A stretch of DNA of 64,000 nt. It comes from SG8-4 sp964598225. Its GTDB lineage: Bacteria > Planctomycetota > Phycisphaerae > Sedimentisphaerales > Anaerobacaceae. Every line of letters starts with the position of its first letter. The stretch's first letter is position 1. This document shows positions 32,333-40,386 of this stretch, piece by piece. Position numbers and translations under genes: made by a program. The notes under the pieces were generated by a model that had not been told where the DNA came from, made no database searches, and worked only from the letters and a program-made list of their open reading frames with translations. Location of the stretch: positions 1 to 64,000 of the forward strand of contig CAZRBG010000005.1 in NCBI GenBank assembly GCA_964598225.1. Direction: 5' to 3'.

Positions 32333-32773
32333 TCAAAACGGTATATCATCGTCACTCACAGGCGTTTGCGCGGGCGTGGCGGCGCCACCGCCGTAATTTT
32401 GCCCGGCCTGGCCTCTGTCGCCTCCGGAACTTCCGCCACCGCCGCCTCCGCCGATGAACTCGAAATTCTCAGCAGTTACTCTAAGCTTGCTTCGTTTAGA
32501 GCCGTCCTGGGCCTGCCAACTACTGAAATTCAGCCGGCCTTCGACAAAAAGGGGATTTCCTTTCTTGCAGTACTTGTTGATAACCTCGGCTCTCCTGCCA
32601 AACATCTGGCAATCGACGAAGCAGGTTTCATCCCGCTGTGTTCCGTCTTGTCCTTTCCACCTGCGATTTATCGCCATTCCAAATTCAACCACGGCCGTCT
32701 GGTTAGGCGTATACGACAGTTGCGGATCCCGCGTCAGATTGCCCATTAATATTACTTTGTTAAAATTTGCCAT
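32333..32773 (-). CDS. ssb: Single-stranded DNA-binding protein
   Basis: A 146-residue SSB. The OB-fold spans residues 1-108 ('KVILMGNLTRDPQLSYTPN', 'FGMAINRRW', 'FVDCQMFGRRAEVI', 'GNPLFVEGRL'), followed by a Gly-rich linker and the acidic tip 'DDDIPF' that recruits replication and repair proteins. It protects ssDNA during replication. The position between rpsF and rpsR is the usual one. An 80-nt gap separates it from rpsR. Confidence 0.97.
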   Translation of the reverse strand: MANFNKVILMGNLTRDPQLSYTPNQTAVVEFGMAINRRWKGQDGTQRDETCFVDCQMFGRRAEVINKYCKKGNPLFVEGRLNFSSWQAQDGSKRSKLRVTAENFEFIGGGGGGGSSGGDRGQAGQNYGGGAATPAQTPVSDDDIPF

Positions 32774-32794
32774 ACTCGCACTCTTCTTTCCGTG

Positions 32795-33415
32795 TTATTC
32801 ATCGGTCGCTGCTCCTGGCTGTGAATCCTGAGAATCTCCGCTTGCACCCTCGCTCGGCTCTTTCTTGAGGGCCTCTTCGGAAGTCTCTGTTGAATCTTTT
32901 TCCACAGCCTCTTCAGCCGGCTGATTATCATCTGCTGCGGCGACCGCTTCGGCCGGCGCAGATTCTTCAGCAGCCTCTGCTTTTTCTGTAGCTTTAGCTT
33001 CCGTCTCAGCCGCTTTGGCCTCTTCGGCGGCCCTTCTGGCAGCTTCTCGCTCTTCTTTTTCCTTTTCAGCTTTGGTAGCCGGCGTATCCTTTTCGATGTC
33101 TTCGTCTGTCATCCAGTCGACAGAGAGAATAAGAACTCGAATTATTCTCTCGGAAAGCTGAACTGCTTTCTCGATAGCCTGATTTTGCTGGCCATCCGAC
33201 CGAAAGTAGCAGAGCAGGTATGTGCCCCTGGACTTGCCTTTTATCTCGTAGGCCAACTTTCTGTCGTCCCACTTCTTTATCGAAACGACGTCAACATTGG
33301 CCCTTTCGAGTATTCTCGTAATGGCCGCGATAATCCCGTCCCAGTCCGAACCGGCATCCGTCGAATCGACAAGAAACATCGCTTCGTACAATTTTTTCTT
33401 TGTCAAAGTTTCCAA
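32795..33415 (-). CDS. rpsF: 30S ribosomal protein bS6 with long acidic C-terminal extension
   Basis: Residues 1-105 are a standard bS6 ('LYEAMFLVDS', 'IKKWDDRKLAYEIKGKSRGTY', 'SERIIRVLILSVD'). The protein then runs to 206 residues through an Ala/Glu/Lys-rich, probably disordered or helical tail ending in an acidic stretch. Typical bS6 proteins have 95-135 residues. bS6 forms a dimer with bS18 on 16S rRNA. It starts the ribosomal/ssb part of the operon, 33 nt after pth. Confidence 0.95.
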   Translation of the reverse strand: METLTKKKLYEAMFLVDSTDAGSDWDGIIAAITRILERANVDVVSIKKWDDRKLAYEIKGKSRGTYLLCYFRSDGQQNQAIEKAVQLSERIIRVLILSVDWMTDEDIEKDTPATKAEKEKEEREAARRAAEEAKAAETEAKATEKAEAAEESAPAEAVAAADDNQPAEEAVEKDSTETSEEALKKEPSEGASGDSQDSQPGAATDE

Positions 33416-33448
33416 GCTAATTACCTCCCGCTAAATTACGCATAACGG

Positions 33449-34024
33449 TTACTCACTAACACGATTAAATTTATTCATTGCCGTCTCGATTCCGTTTTCG
33501 ATCCAGCACAACACAGCGTCTTTTGTCCTCTCGATAGCGGCAGCCAGCAGCGGCTTCTGCTCATTCGTTGGCCTGCCCAGAACATAGCCGACCGAATCCT
33601 GCCGATCGTCGCGGCCGATACCTATCCGACACCGGGCGAAATCATTTGTCCCCAGTTTTTGAGCGATATCCGCCAGGCCGTTATGCCCGCCGGCCGATCC
33701 CTTAGCTCTCAGCCGAATCCTGCCCGGCTCGAGATCCAGATCGTCGCTTATCACGAGAAGATCATCGAGATCGAGTCTGTAAAAACCCGCCGCCGTGGCC
33801 ACTGCATGGCCGCTGTTGTTCATAAACTGCCAGGGCTTTAACAGTATTAACTTTTTATCAGCAAATTCGGTCACTCCGAAGCGGGCGCCGAACTTTCTCT
33901 TTTTCACATCAACTCTTAACGCCGCGGCCAGAGAATCGATCACCATGAATCCCATGTTGTGCCGCGTATTAACATATCTGTCGCCGGGATTACCGAGCCC
34001 GACGATCATCTTCATATCGGCCAT
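33449..34024 (-). CDS. pth: Peptidyl-tRNA hydrolase
   Basis: A 191-residue Pth that frees tRNA from stalled peptidyl-tRNA. Family hallmarks are 'MIVGLGNPGDRYVNTRHNMGF' with catalytic His in 'TRHN', 'KPWQFMNNSG', 'LLVISDDLDLEPGRIRLRAKG', 'SAGGHNGL' and 'CRIGIGR'. It lies between rplY and rpsF, a layout seen widely where rplY (ctc) and pth are adjacent. Alternative start at Met4 is possible. Confidence 0.97.
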   Translation of the reverse strand: MADMKMIVGLGNPGDRYVNTRHNMGFMVIDSLAAALRVDVKKRKFGARFGVTEFADKKLILLKPWQFMNNSGHAVATAAGFYRLDLDDLLVISDDLDLEPGRIRLRAKGSAGGHNGLADIAQKLGTNDFARCRIGIGRDDRQDSVGYVLGRPTNEQKPLLAAAIERTKDAVLCWIENGIETAMNKFNRVSE

Positions 34025-34053
34025 AGTTCAGTTGCATCCGGCCCGGGGTGCTC

Positions 34054-34704
34054 TTAAGCTTCCGGAGCCTCTTGCTCGCCCTCGGATTCCTCAGCTTCAC
34101 CGATAACTTCAGGCGCAGCGGGCATCTCCTCTTCGACCTCTTCCGTGGTCTGGGCGACAGAGACAAGATGACAAGTCACCAGAAGCATTTCAGGCGAACT
34201 TGCCAGCTTTACGTTTTCGGGAAGCTCGATATCACTTGCATGCAGAGCGTCACCAACGTTCATCTCCTTTATCGAAACCGGGATAGACTCCGGAATGTCG
34301 GTGACTTTACACTCGATTTCCAGGCTGTCGGTGTGCTCCTCGACAATGCCGCCTTCTTCCGCACCCGCCGCGGTTCCCTTGAGTTCTATCGGGACCGACA
34401 CTGTGATCGTTTCGGTTATGTCGACTCGCATCAGATCGGCATGAATAACGTTTCGGCCCAGATGGTCGTACTGTAGATCCTTGACGATCATCTTTTCCTT
34501 TTTGCCGCCAACCTGAACATCAAGGAGTCGGTGCCCGTGATGGAGTCCTTCGATGAAATCATGCTCGTCCAATGAGATGGCTACCGGCGCCTGCTTGTGA
34601 CCGTAGACGACGGCCGGCACTCTACCCTGCTGGCGCACTCTTCGCACGGCCTTCGAGCCGGTATCTTCTCTAACTTCCGCTTTCAAAAGCAACGTTTCTT
34701 CCAT
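34054..34704 (-). CDS. rplY: 50S ribosomal protein bL25 (Ctc/TL5 form)
   Basis: A 216-residue bL25 of the two-domain Ctc type. The N-terminal 5S rRNA-binding domain has 'GSKAVRRVRQQGRVPAVVYG', and the C-terminal beta domain 'IVEEHTDSLEIECKVTDIPE' and 'IELPENVKL'. The last 35 residues are Glu/Ala-rich. It sits between prs and pth, the ancestral prs-ctc-pth order, and is probably co-transcribed with them. Confidence 0.96.
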   Translation of the reverse strand: MEETLLLKAEVREDTGSKAVRRVRQQGRVPAVVYGHKQAPVAISLDEHDFIEGLHHGHRLLDVQVGGKKEKMIVKDLQYDHLGRNVIHADLMRVDITETITVSVPIELKGTAAGAEEGGIVEEHTDSLEIECKVTDIPESIPVSIKEMNVGDALHASDIELPENVKLASSPEMLLVTCHLVSVAQTTEEVEEEMPAAPEVIGEAEESEGEQEAPEA

Positions 34705-34766
34705 AATTTCCTCACTTCAATCCGAAGCTTAAATGTTTCTTATATAAGAATAAGACTTCATTAACT

Positions 34767-35720
34767 CTAGATGCTCGTAAATATGCTGCTTACGGATTCG
34801 TTTCTGTGAATCCTTTTGATCGATTCACCCAGCATCGTTGATACGCTCAGAACCTTTATGTTCTCGGCCTTCTCGGCGCTATTCTTAAAAGGTATCGTAT
34901 CGGTAACCACGACCTGATCGATGACCGATTCCTTCAGCCGGTCAAAAGCAGGCGGAGCAAAAATGCCGTGCGTGGCGCCTACCAACACTCTGGCGGCACC
35001 CCTTTCTTTGACCAGGGCTGCGGCGCTGCAAACCGTGCCGGCTGTGGCGATAATATCGTCGCACATGAAAACGTTTTTGCCTTTAACATCGCCGATGATC
35101 TCCTGGGCCTCCACAGTTTTGCCGCTGACGCGCTTTTTGTGCACAATCGCCAGCTCTCCGCCGAGGCTCGATGCATACCTCGACGCAATCTTCATATTAC
35201 CGACATCCGGCGAGACGACCACAAGATTGTTGATTTTCATGTCAAGGAAGTGCTTGCTCAGCACAAGCTCGCCGGTCAAATGGTCGACCGGAATATCGAA
35301 GAATCCCTGGAGCTGGTGCGCGTGAAGGTCTATTGCCAGAACCCTGTCGGCGCCGGCGTTGGTGATAAGATTCGCCACCAGTTTAGCGGTGATGGGTACC
35401 CGTCCTTCATCCTTTCTGTCCTGACGCGCGTAGCCGAAGTACGGTATGACCGCTGTTATACGACTTGCGCTGGCCCTTCGCAGGCAGTCCAGGAAAATCA
35501 AGAGTTCGACGAGGTGCTCGTCTACGGGCTCGCAAGTCGACTGCACCACGAAACAATCTCTGCCGCGAACGTCATCCTCAACCCTGATGGTCTTTTCGCC
35601 GTCCGGGAACTTGCTGATTTTGGCGCCGCCCAGCGGGATTCCCAAATACTTACAGACGTTGCCGGCCAGAGCCGGATTACTGGAGCCGGAAAATATTTTT
35701 ATGTTATCGTTCAGGAACAT
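34767..35720 (-). CDS. prs: Ribose-phosphate pyrophosphokinase
   Basis: A 317-residue class I PRPP synthase that makes PRPP from ribose 5-phosphate and ATP for purine, pyrimidine, His and Trp synthesis. Signatures are 'FSGSSNPALA', 'FPDGEKTIRVEDDVRGRDCF', 'IPYFGYARQDRKD', 'VDLHA'-type 'AIDLHAHQLQGFFDIPVDHL', and the PRPP loop 'VFMCDDIIATAGTVCSAA'. It begins only 5 nt after the glmU stop, so the two are coupled. Full length. Confidence 0.97.
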   Translation of the reverse strand: MFLNDNIKIFSGSSNPALAGNVCKYLGIPLGGAKISKFPDGEKTIRVEDDVRGRDCFVVQSTCEPVDEHLVELLIFLDCLRRASASRITAVIPYFGYARQDRKDEGRVPITAKLVANLITNAGADRVLAIDLHAHQLQGFFDIPVDHLTGELVLSKHFLDMKINNLVVVSPDVGNMKIASRYASSLGGELAIVHKKRVSGKTVEAQEIIGDVKGKNVFMCDDIIATAGTVCSAAALVKERGAARVLVGATHGIFAPPAFDRLKESVIDQVVVTDTIPFKNSAEKAENIKVLSVSTMLGESIKRIHRNESVSSIFTSI

Positions 35721-35725
35721 TTATT

Positions 35726-36952
35726 CTACGCCTTTGTACCCAATTGCTTTACACTTTTCTGCGAAACCACCGTCCCGGCACCGATATTGGAGCCTTCTTC
35801 CAAATTAAGAGGTGCAATAAGTACGGCGCCGGAGCCTATGCAGCAGTTGTCGCCTATCCTCATTTGATTTACTTTTTCGCCGTCGAAGTTGGCAGTTATC
35901 GAGCCGGCCCCGACGTTTACGTTTCGGCCAACGTTGGCATCGCCTATGAAACTGAGATGTCGTGCTCGAACGCCCTCGGCAAGGGTAGAGTTTTTGACCT
36001 CTGTATATACTCCGAGCACCACGTCTTTATCGAGGACCGTGCCGTGCCTGAGATACGCGAATGGGCCGACCCGGCAGCGGTCGCCTATCTTGACTTCGCC
36101 GTGAATGTACGTGAACGGTTCGATCACGGTATCCTGGCCTATTTCCGCCCTGGCGTCGATCCAGGTATTGTCGGGATCGACTATAGTTACGCCGGTATCC
36201 ATCAGTTTGCGCTGAATCCGCTGCTGCATGATCTTACTGGCGGCGCTAAGCTGGGCTCTGCTGTTGATGCCGATCGCCTCATCCGGCTGCACAGCCGTAA
36301 TGGCCTCGACCTTGTGGCCGGTCGAGATAAGCCCCGAGATGGCATCTGTCAAGTAGTATTCATTCTTGACATTATCCGGCTTAATGTTGTCTAACGCCTC
36401 GAAAAGACGTTTGTTGTTGAAAAGGTACTTGCTCGGATTGGTTTCCTTTATCTCCAACTGCTCCGGCGTGCAGTCAGCATGTTCGACGATGCCCTGGATG
36501 TTGCCGTAAGCATCGCGAACTATTCGGCCATAGCCGGCTGGGTCCTCGAGCACAGCCGTCGCCAGAGTCGCCGCCGACTGGCCCGCTTCGTGTTTCTCCA
36601 TGAGCGTTCTCAGCGTCTGAGAGCGTAAGAGCGGCCCGTCGCCGCAGAGTATCAGCGTCTGGCCGTCGAAGCCCTGCAGATGCTCCCGACAGCACATGAC
36701 AGCATGAGCGGTCCCCAGCTGTTCGTCCTGCTGAACCCAGGTGATATCGTCGGCGGCGCCGAAGCGGCTCGTTATCTGCTCGGCGGAGAAACCGACCACA
36801 ACGTATATCCTTTTGATGCCGACTTTGCGGCACGCCTGGAGCACGTACGCCAGCATCGGCCGGCCGCAGACCTCGTGCAGCACCTTCGCGAGCTTCGTAT
36901 TCATCCGCCTGCTGCCGCCCGCCGCCAGAATTACCGCTACCGTCTCAGCCAT
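35726..36952 (-). CDS. glmU: GlmU-type uridylyltransferase with a shortened acetyltransferase domain
   Basis: A 408-residue protein; E. coli GlmU has 456. The nucleotidyltransferase half is intact ('VILAAGGSRRMNTKLAKVLH', 'QLGTAHAVMC', 'LILCGDGPLL', 'NPSKYLFNNKRLFEAL'). The left-handed beta-helix half keeps 'EVKNSTLAEGVRARHLSFIGDA' (His363 equivalent) and 'VNVGAGSITANFDG' but has Phe at two positions where the E. coli active site has Tyr. It ends about 20 residues after 'IGAGTVV', lacking the C-terminal tail that contacts acetyl-CoA. It makes UDP-GlcNAc for peptidoglycan and LPS; whether it still acetylates glucosamine 1-phosphate is unclear. Confidence 0.9.
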   Translation of the reverse strand: MAETVAVILAAGGSRRMNTKLAKVLHEVCGRPMLAYVLQACRKVGIKRIYVVVGFSAEQITSRFGAADDITWVQQDEQLGTAHAVMCCREHLQGFDGQTLILCGDGPLLRSQTLRTLMEKHEAGQSAATLATAVLEDPAGYGRIVRDAYGNIQGIVEHADCTPEQLEIKETNPSKYLFNNKRLFEALDNIKPDNVKNEYYLTDAISGLISTGHKVEAITAVQPDEAIGINSRAQLSAASKIMQQRIQRKLMDTGVTIVDPDNTWIDARAEIGQDTVIEPFTYIHGEVKIGDRCRVGPFAYLRHGTVLDKDVVLGVYTEVKNSTLAEGVRARHLSFIGDANVGRNVNVGAGSITANFDGEKVNQMRIGDNCCIGSGAVLIAPLNLEEGSNIGAGTVVSQKSVKQLGTKA

Positions 36953-36959
36953 CTGTAAT

Positions 36960-37400
36960 TTACTATTGACTATTGATTATTGACTATGGTCAACAGTCAA
37001 TATTCAACAGCCAAACCTCCAATATTCAATCGTCTTGTCATCCCTGCGAAGGCAGGGACAATATTCAATCCAAACACTACCCGGCCAGGACTTGAACCTG
37101 GAATATGGGCACCAAAAGCCCATGTGTTACCAATTACACCACCGGGTAAAGTAATTGACTATTAAATATTGTCTGTTGACTATCTGGTGGGAATAGCCAC
37201 CCTCAATAGTCAATATTCAATCGTACATAGTCAATATCAACATCTGTCACGGGGACCGTCCTGTTCCGGTCCGATTTGGCCCCGCCGGAGGCTTGAGTCA
37301 GCCACGCCGTGATACTGCCGACCCCAAAACATTGACGATTTAATATTGATTATTGAATATTGTTGCTTTGCCGCTTCTTAATAGTCAATATTCAATTCCG
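36960..37400. repeat. AT-rich array of ATTGACTATT / CAATATTCAAT repeats around tRNA-Gln
   Basis: Degenerate copies of CAATATTCAA or its complement occur at least seven times (near 37009, 37021, 37059, 37208, 37230, 37350, 37386), interspersed with TTGACTATT and AGTCAATA units in both orientations. The tRNA gene lies in the middle. The array resembles decayed tandem or palindromic repeats typical of planctomycete intergenic regions and has no coding potential. Confidence 0.5.
37077..37148 (-). tRNA. tRNA-Gln (anticodon UUG)
   Basis: The minus strand from 37148 to 37077 folds as a 72-nt tRNA. The acceptor stem is TACCCGG/CCGGGTA with U1-A72, typical of glutamine tRNAs, then discriminator G. 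The anticodon stem ATGGGC/GCCCAT encloses the loop TTTTGGT, placing UUG at positions 34-36, and the T-arm contains GGTTCAAGTCC. The 3' CCA is not encoded and must be added after transcription. It reads CAA (and CAG by wobble) codons. Confidence 0.92.
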
Positions 37401-37600
37401 AACGCTACCCCTTGCGACGGAGCGAATAGCAAAAAACATTATACAGTCTTATGAGAGCTAATCAACTGTTTTCCAATAAAAAATTATAAGGTTTGCTGTG
37501 GCTGTGCGTATATTTGGTGGAAGAAACCATGTGATTTCCTGGATTAAGGGCGGAAAATTAGTATAATTCAAATGGCTTATACTCGTAGCGAGGCAGCGAA
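37401..37600. other. Short non-coding spacer
   Basis: AT-rich, no gene or strong promoter seen. The final 40 nt precede the frameshifted membrane gene. Confidence 0.3.
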
Positions 37601-38141
37601 ATGACAAAAATGCAGATCATCGCCAAGGCAATCCTGACGGTTCTGGGTATTTATGTCATTTTACATCTATGCCGCATATTTTTAGGTCAGTATGTAGGGC
37701 CTGAGAGGGAGGTTCCGATGCCGGCGCTAGTCATGCTTTGTACTTCATTCGCGCTCTCGGTTGCACTCGTCGCCTTTTACATGGTCGTAAACAACGACAG
37801 CCTGGCCATCAGAATCACCGGGCCCGTCGAGACTGCCGATCCGCACTCGGAAGTAGACTGGCTTTTTGCAGCTTTACGTCTGGTCTGCAGCGGGCATATA
37901 TTGCCTCCACAATGTAGTCTGGCGTATTGCGAACGCTGCGCGCGTGTATATCGCTTCAAGAGCTGCCGATTCTTATGTGGCGCCGCCTAACCTGAGCACA
38001 GAACCAATCTTAGGCTGGCTCATTATATCAGCCGTCGGAATCTACCTCGTCTGTGGCGCTCCGCACTTTGTTCGCTGGCACGTTAAGAAGACTGTGGAGC
38101 AGTGCCAACCAGGCACGGCTGATGCGGACGATTCGGAGTGA
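37601..38141 (+). pseudogene. Four-helix membrane protein interrupted by a single-base frameshift
   Basis: Two overlapping frames encode successive halves of one protein. The first (37601-37990) gives helices 'ILTVLGIYVILHLCRIFLG' and 'LVMLCTSFALSVALVAFYMV' and is sensible up to 'SEVDWL'. The second (from about 37866 to 38141) begins 'LYVWSAAGIYCLHNVVWRI' and ends with a fourth helix and a hydrophilic tail. They are joined at a run of five T's (37863-37867); removing one T restores a single frame of about 180 codons. It may be a real frameshift or a sequencing error. No family recognised. Confidence 0.6.
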
Positions 38142-38282
38142 CCCGCCTTTGGATCCCTCTATTGTTTTGTTCTTCCCCGGCTCGTGCCGAAGCGTTAGAA
38201 TGAGTACATTATGTGGCACTTGTGGTTGGGCCGTTGCCAAACAAAGTCGGCTTTGCAATTATCAATACGGAGAAATACGACA

Positions 38283-39293
38283 ATGAATCCGAATTTGGAC
38301 CGAAGGAAATTTCTGACCGCCACTGGAGGACTGGCCCTTGCCGGGGCGTCGCCGGCACAAGCGGCCGGCTCGATTACCAAGACTGCGACCATGCCCCTTC
38401 GCCCGCTGGGAAAGACTGGCAGGATGATTTCGATCATCGGATTCGGCGGAGGCTCGAGATACCTGCTTCAGGAGGATATGGAAGTCGCTGAGCGTATGAT
38501 TCACCGCGCGATCGAATTGGGCATCAACTATTTCGATACGGGCCACTCCTATCGCAAGGGCAACGTTCGCGAGAGCCAACAGCGTTACGGCCGCTTCCTG
38601 GTGCCCGACTATCGCAAGCAGATCACGCTGACGACCAAGCTGCAAGCCAGAGACGCCGAGACGGCCAGGAAACAGCTCGACGAGACGCTGAGCGACCTCA
38701 AGACCGATCACGTCGACGTGCTGCATTTTCACGGACTGGCAAGGAACGATGATATCGACAAGATCCTCGCAAAAAATGGCGCGATGAAGATGTACCGAAA
38801 ATGGAAGGACCAGGGCGTCATCGGCGCGATCGGCCTAACCGGACACTACGACAGTAAGGTAATTCTCGAAGCAATGAAGCGACTCGAGCCGGACTGTGTG
38901 ATGTGTCCTCAGAATCCGTGGCACAGCGGGAAGAAAGGTGGTCCATTGTATTCCGGCGTCGATTTCGCAAACGACGTGATTCCTTATGCCCTGGAGCACG
39001 GCATAGGGCTTCTGGCGATGAAGACAATGGCCCAGGGCAGGCTGATCGGTCGCAGGGGAATTACAGCCGAAGATCTGCTGCAATACGCCCTCACGTTGCC
39101 GATGGCCGCGGCTACTATAGGTATGCCGAATATGGAAGTGCTCGAATCGTGTGCAACGCTCGCCCGCAGGATCAGGCCGATGTCAGACCAGCGGCGAGAC
39201 AGGCTTTGCGAGAGAATCGTCTCAGCCGCAACTCAGGACACGTTTCCATATCTGGCCGAAGGCTACGCAGACGGCCAGAGCTTAGTGTCTTAA
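38283..39293 (+). CDS. Aldo/keto reductase with Tat-type leader
   Basis: A 336-residue protein. ATG 38283 is preferred because it gives a twin-arginine leader ('LDRRKFLTATGGLALAG') and has GGAG upstream. The AKR barrel follows: 'GFGGGSRYLL', 'GINYFDTGHSYRKG' (Asp/Tyr catalytic pair), 'ITLTTKLQARD' (Lys), 'VDVLHFHGLARND' (His) and 'IGLTGHYDS'. The family is the periplasmic-predicted AKR found widely in Planctomycetota beside sugar-catabolism genes. Likely reduces or oxidises a sugar-derived carbonyl with a bound nicotinamide. Its stop overlaps the stop of the PfkB-kinase gene by 3 nt on the opposite strand. Confidence 0.85.
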   Translation: MNPNLDRRKFLTATGGLALAGASPAQAAGSITKTATMPLRPLGKTGRMISIIGFGGGSRYLLQEDMEVAERMIHRAIELGINYFDTGHSYRKGNVRESQQRYGRFLVPDYRKQITLTTKLQARDAETARKQLDETLSDLKTDHVDVLHFHGLARNDDIDKILAKNGAMKMYRKWKDQGVIGAIGLTGHYDSKVILEAMKRLEPDCVMCPQNPWHSGKKGGPLYSGVDFANDVIPYALEHGIGLLAMKTMAQGRLIGRRGITAEDLLQYALTLPMAAATIGMPNMEVLESCATLARRIRPMSDQRRDRLCERIVSAATQDTFPYLAEGYADGQSLVS

Positions 39294-40249
39294 AAGACGT
39301 CGAGCGGGCCGACTTTCACCTTTATTTCCCGCTCTGTCTGCGGCCAGGTTTCGGTTTCCATCCGGCCCCATGCTTTGGCCGTGGCTGCTTTTGTTGCCGT
39401 GTTCAGAGCAGAGCCGATGTCGGACTTGTTTTCCATTGCCTTTAGGAAACCCGCCAGCAGACAGTCGCCGCAGCCAACCGTTGACATGAGTTTTCTGCGT
39501 CCGAGGCATCGGGCCTGCCATGCGCCGTTTTTGGTAACGACTATGCTACCCCTGGCGCCGCGGCTTATAAGGACGATCTCTACTTTGTTGAGAAGACTGC
39601 GCCCTGCTGTGGCCAGGCTTACGGGGCCATCCTTGATTGGTTCACCGAGCAGTTCGCGCACTTCTTCGACATTGGGTTTTATCAACCAGACAGTGCCGCT
39701 ATTGACAATTTGCTTCAGGGCCTCGCCCGACGTGTCCAGGACGATTCTCGCTCCGCGATCCCGACAGAACTCCACGAGTTTGACAACATCGGGGAGAAGT
39801 TCACCGTCCGGCATAGTGCCGGCGAAAACACAAACGCTGCCGTGGCGTACTATAGCAGCCAGATCCCTTCGTAATCTCCTGACGGCATTTTTAGAGGCCA
39901 GTCTGCTTTTGTTGCGCAGGTGCATCTCTTTGTTTTTCGCCGTATCGACAACGGTAACATTCTGTCTCGTGCCGCCCGGTGCGGTTGTCATCTTCAGCGT
40001 TATCAAGGGCCACTTTCTTCGGACTGCCGTCGCCATTTGCTGACAATCGTCACGTCCCCACAGACCGGCAGCGATATTTTTCCGGCCCATCCATGCAAGA
40101 GATCTAGAGACGTTCAGCGCCTTACCGGCGGGATTGACTGTCTGCTCGTCGATATATTGATGCAGGCCCCATTCGAAATTTTGACCCCGGCAGGTTATGT
40201 CCCATGCCGGCGAGAGGCCTATTGTGATGATTCTTGAGGTCTTCACCAT
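39290..40249 (-). CDS. PfkB-family sugar kinase (1-phosphofructokinase/LacC-like)
   Basis: A 319-residue PfkB kinase. 'TIGLSPAWDITCRG' and 'NPAGKALNVSRSLAWMG' match the N-terminal signature of 1-phosphofructokinases and tagatose-6-P kinases (PfkB group), and 'VLDTSGEAL' and 'WLIKPNVEEVRELLG' are conserved. The catalytic loop is 'STVGCGDCLLAGFL', with Cys where most have Ala in GAGD; Asp is kept. It phosphorylates a phosphosugar with ATP. The neighbouring aldo/keto reductase is convergent, so they are not co-transcribed. The exact substrate cannot be told from sequence alone. Confidence 0.85.
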   Translation of the reverse strand: MVKTSRIITIGLSPAWDITCRGQNFEWGLHQYIDEQTVNPAGKALNVSRSLAWMGRKNIAAGLWGRDDCQQMATAVRRKWPLITLKMTTAPGGTRQNVTVVDTAKNKEMHLRNKSRLASKNAVRRLRRDLAAIVRHGSVCVFAGTMPDGELLPDVVKLVEFCRDRGARIVLDTSGEALKQIVNSGTVWLIKPNVEEVRELLGEPIKDGPVSLATAGRSLLNKVEIVLISRGARGSIVVTKNGAWQARCLGRRKLMSTVGCGDCLLAGFLKAMENKSDIGSALNTATKAATAKAWGRMETETWPQTEREIKVKVGPLDVF

Positions 40250-40264
40250 TGTGCTCCAAGAAAA

Positions 40265-40366
40265 GGTTATCAGGTTATCAGGAAATCAGGGTGCAGGCTA
40301 TCAGGATATCGGGGTATCAGGAAGCGTTATCCGGCGACCAACCTGATCTCCTGATTACCTGATACC
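40265..40366. repeat. Inverted TATCAGG-type repeat
   Basis: Three near-tandem ATCAGG units at 40265-40290 are mirrored by CCTGAT units at 40342-40366; the two arms pair over about 25 nt. More ATCAGG units fill the centre. A related run of CTGATACC/CCTGATT units lies at 58131-58195. It may form a long hairpin between the PfkB-kinase and rlmN genes. Confidence 0.5.
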
Positions 40367-40386
40367 CTAATTCTACCTATTAGCAT

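Noticed and set aside
36960..37400. CRISPR array around the tRNA
   Set aside because: Repeat units are short, degenerate, in both orientations and without regular spacers; no cas genes in the window.
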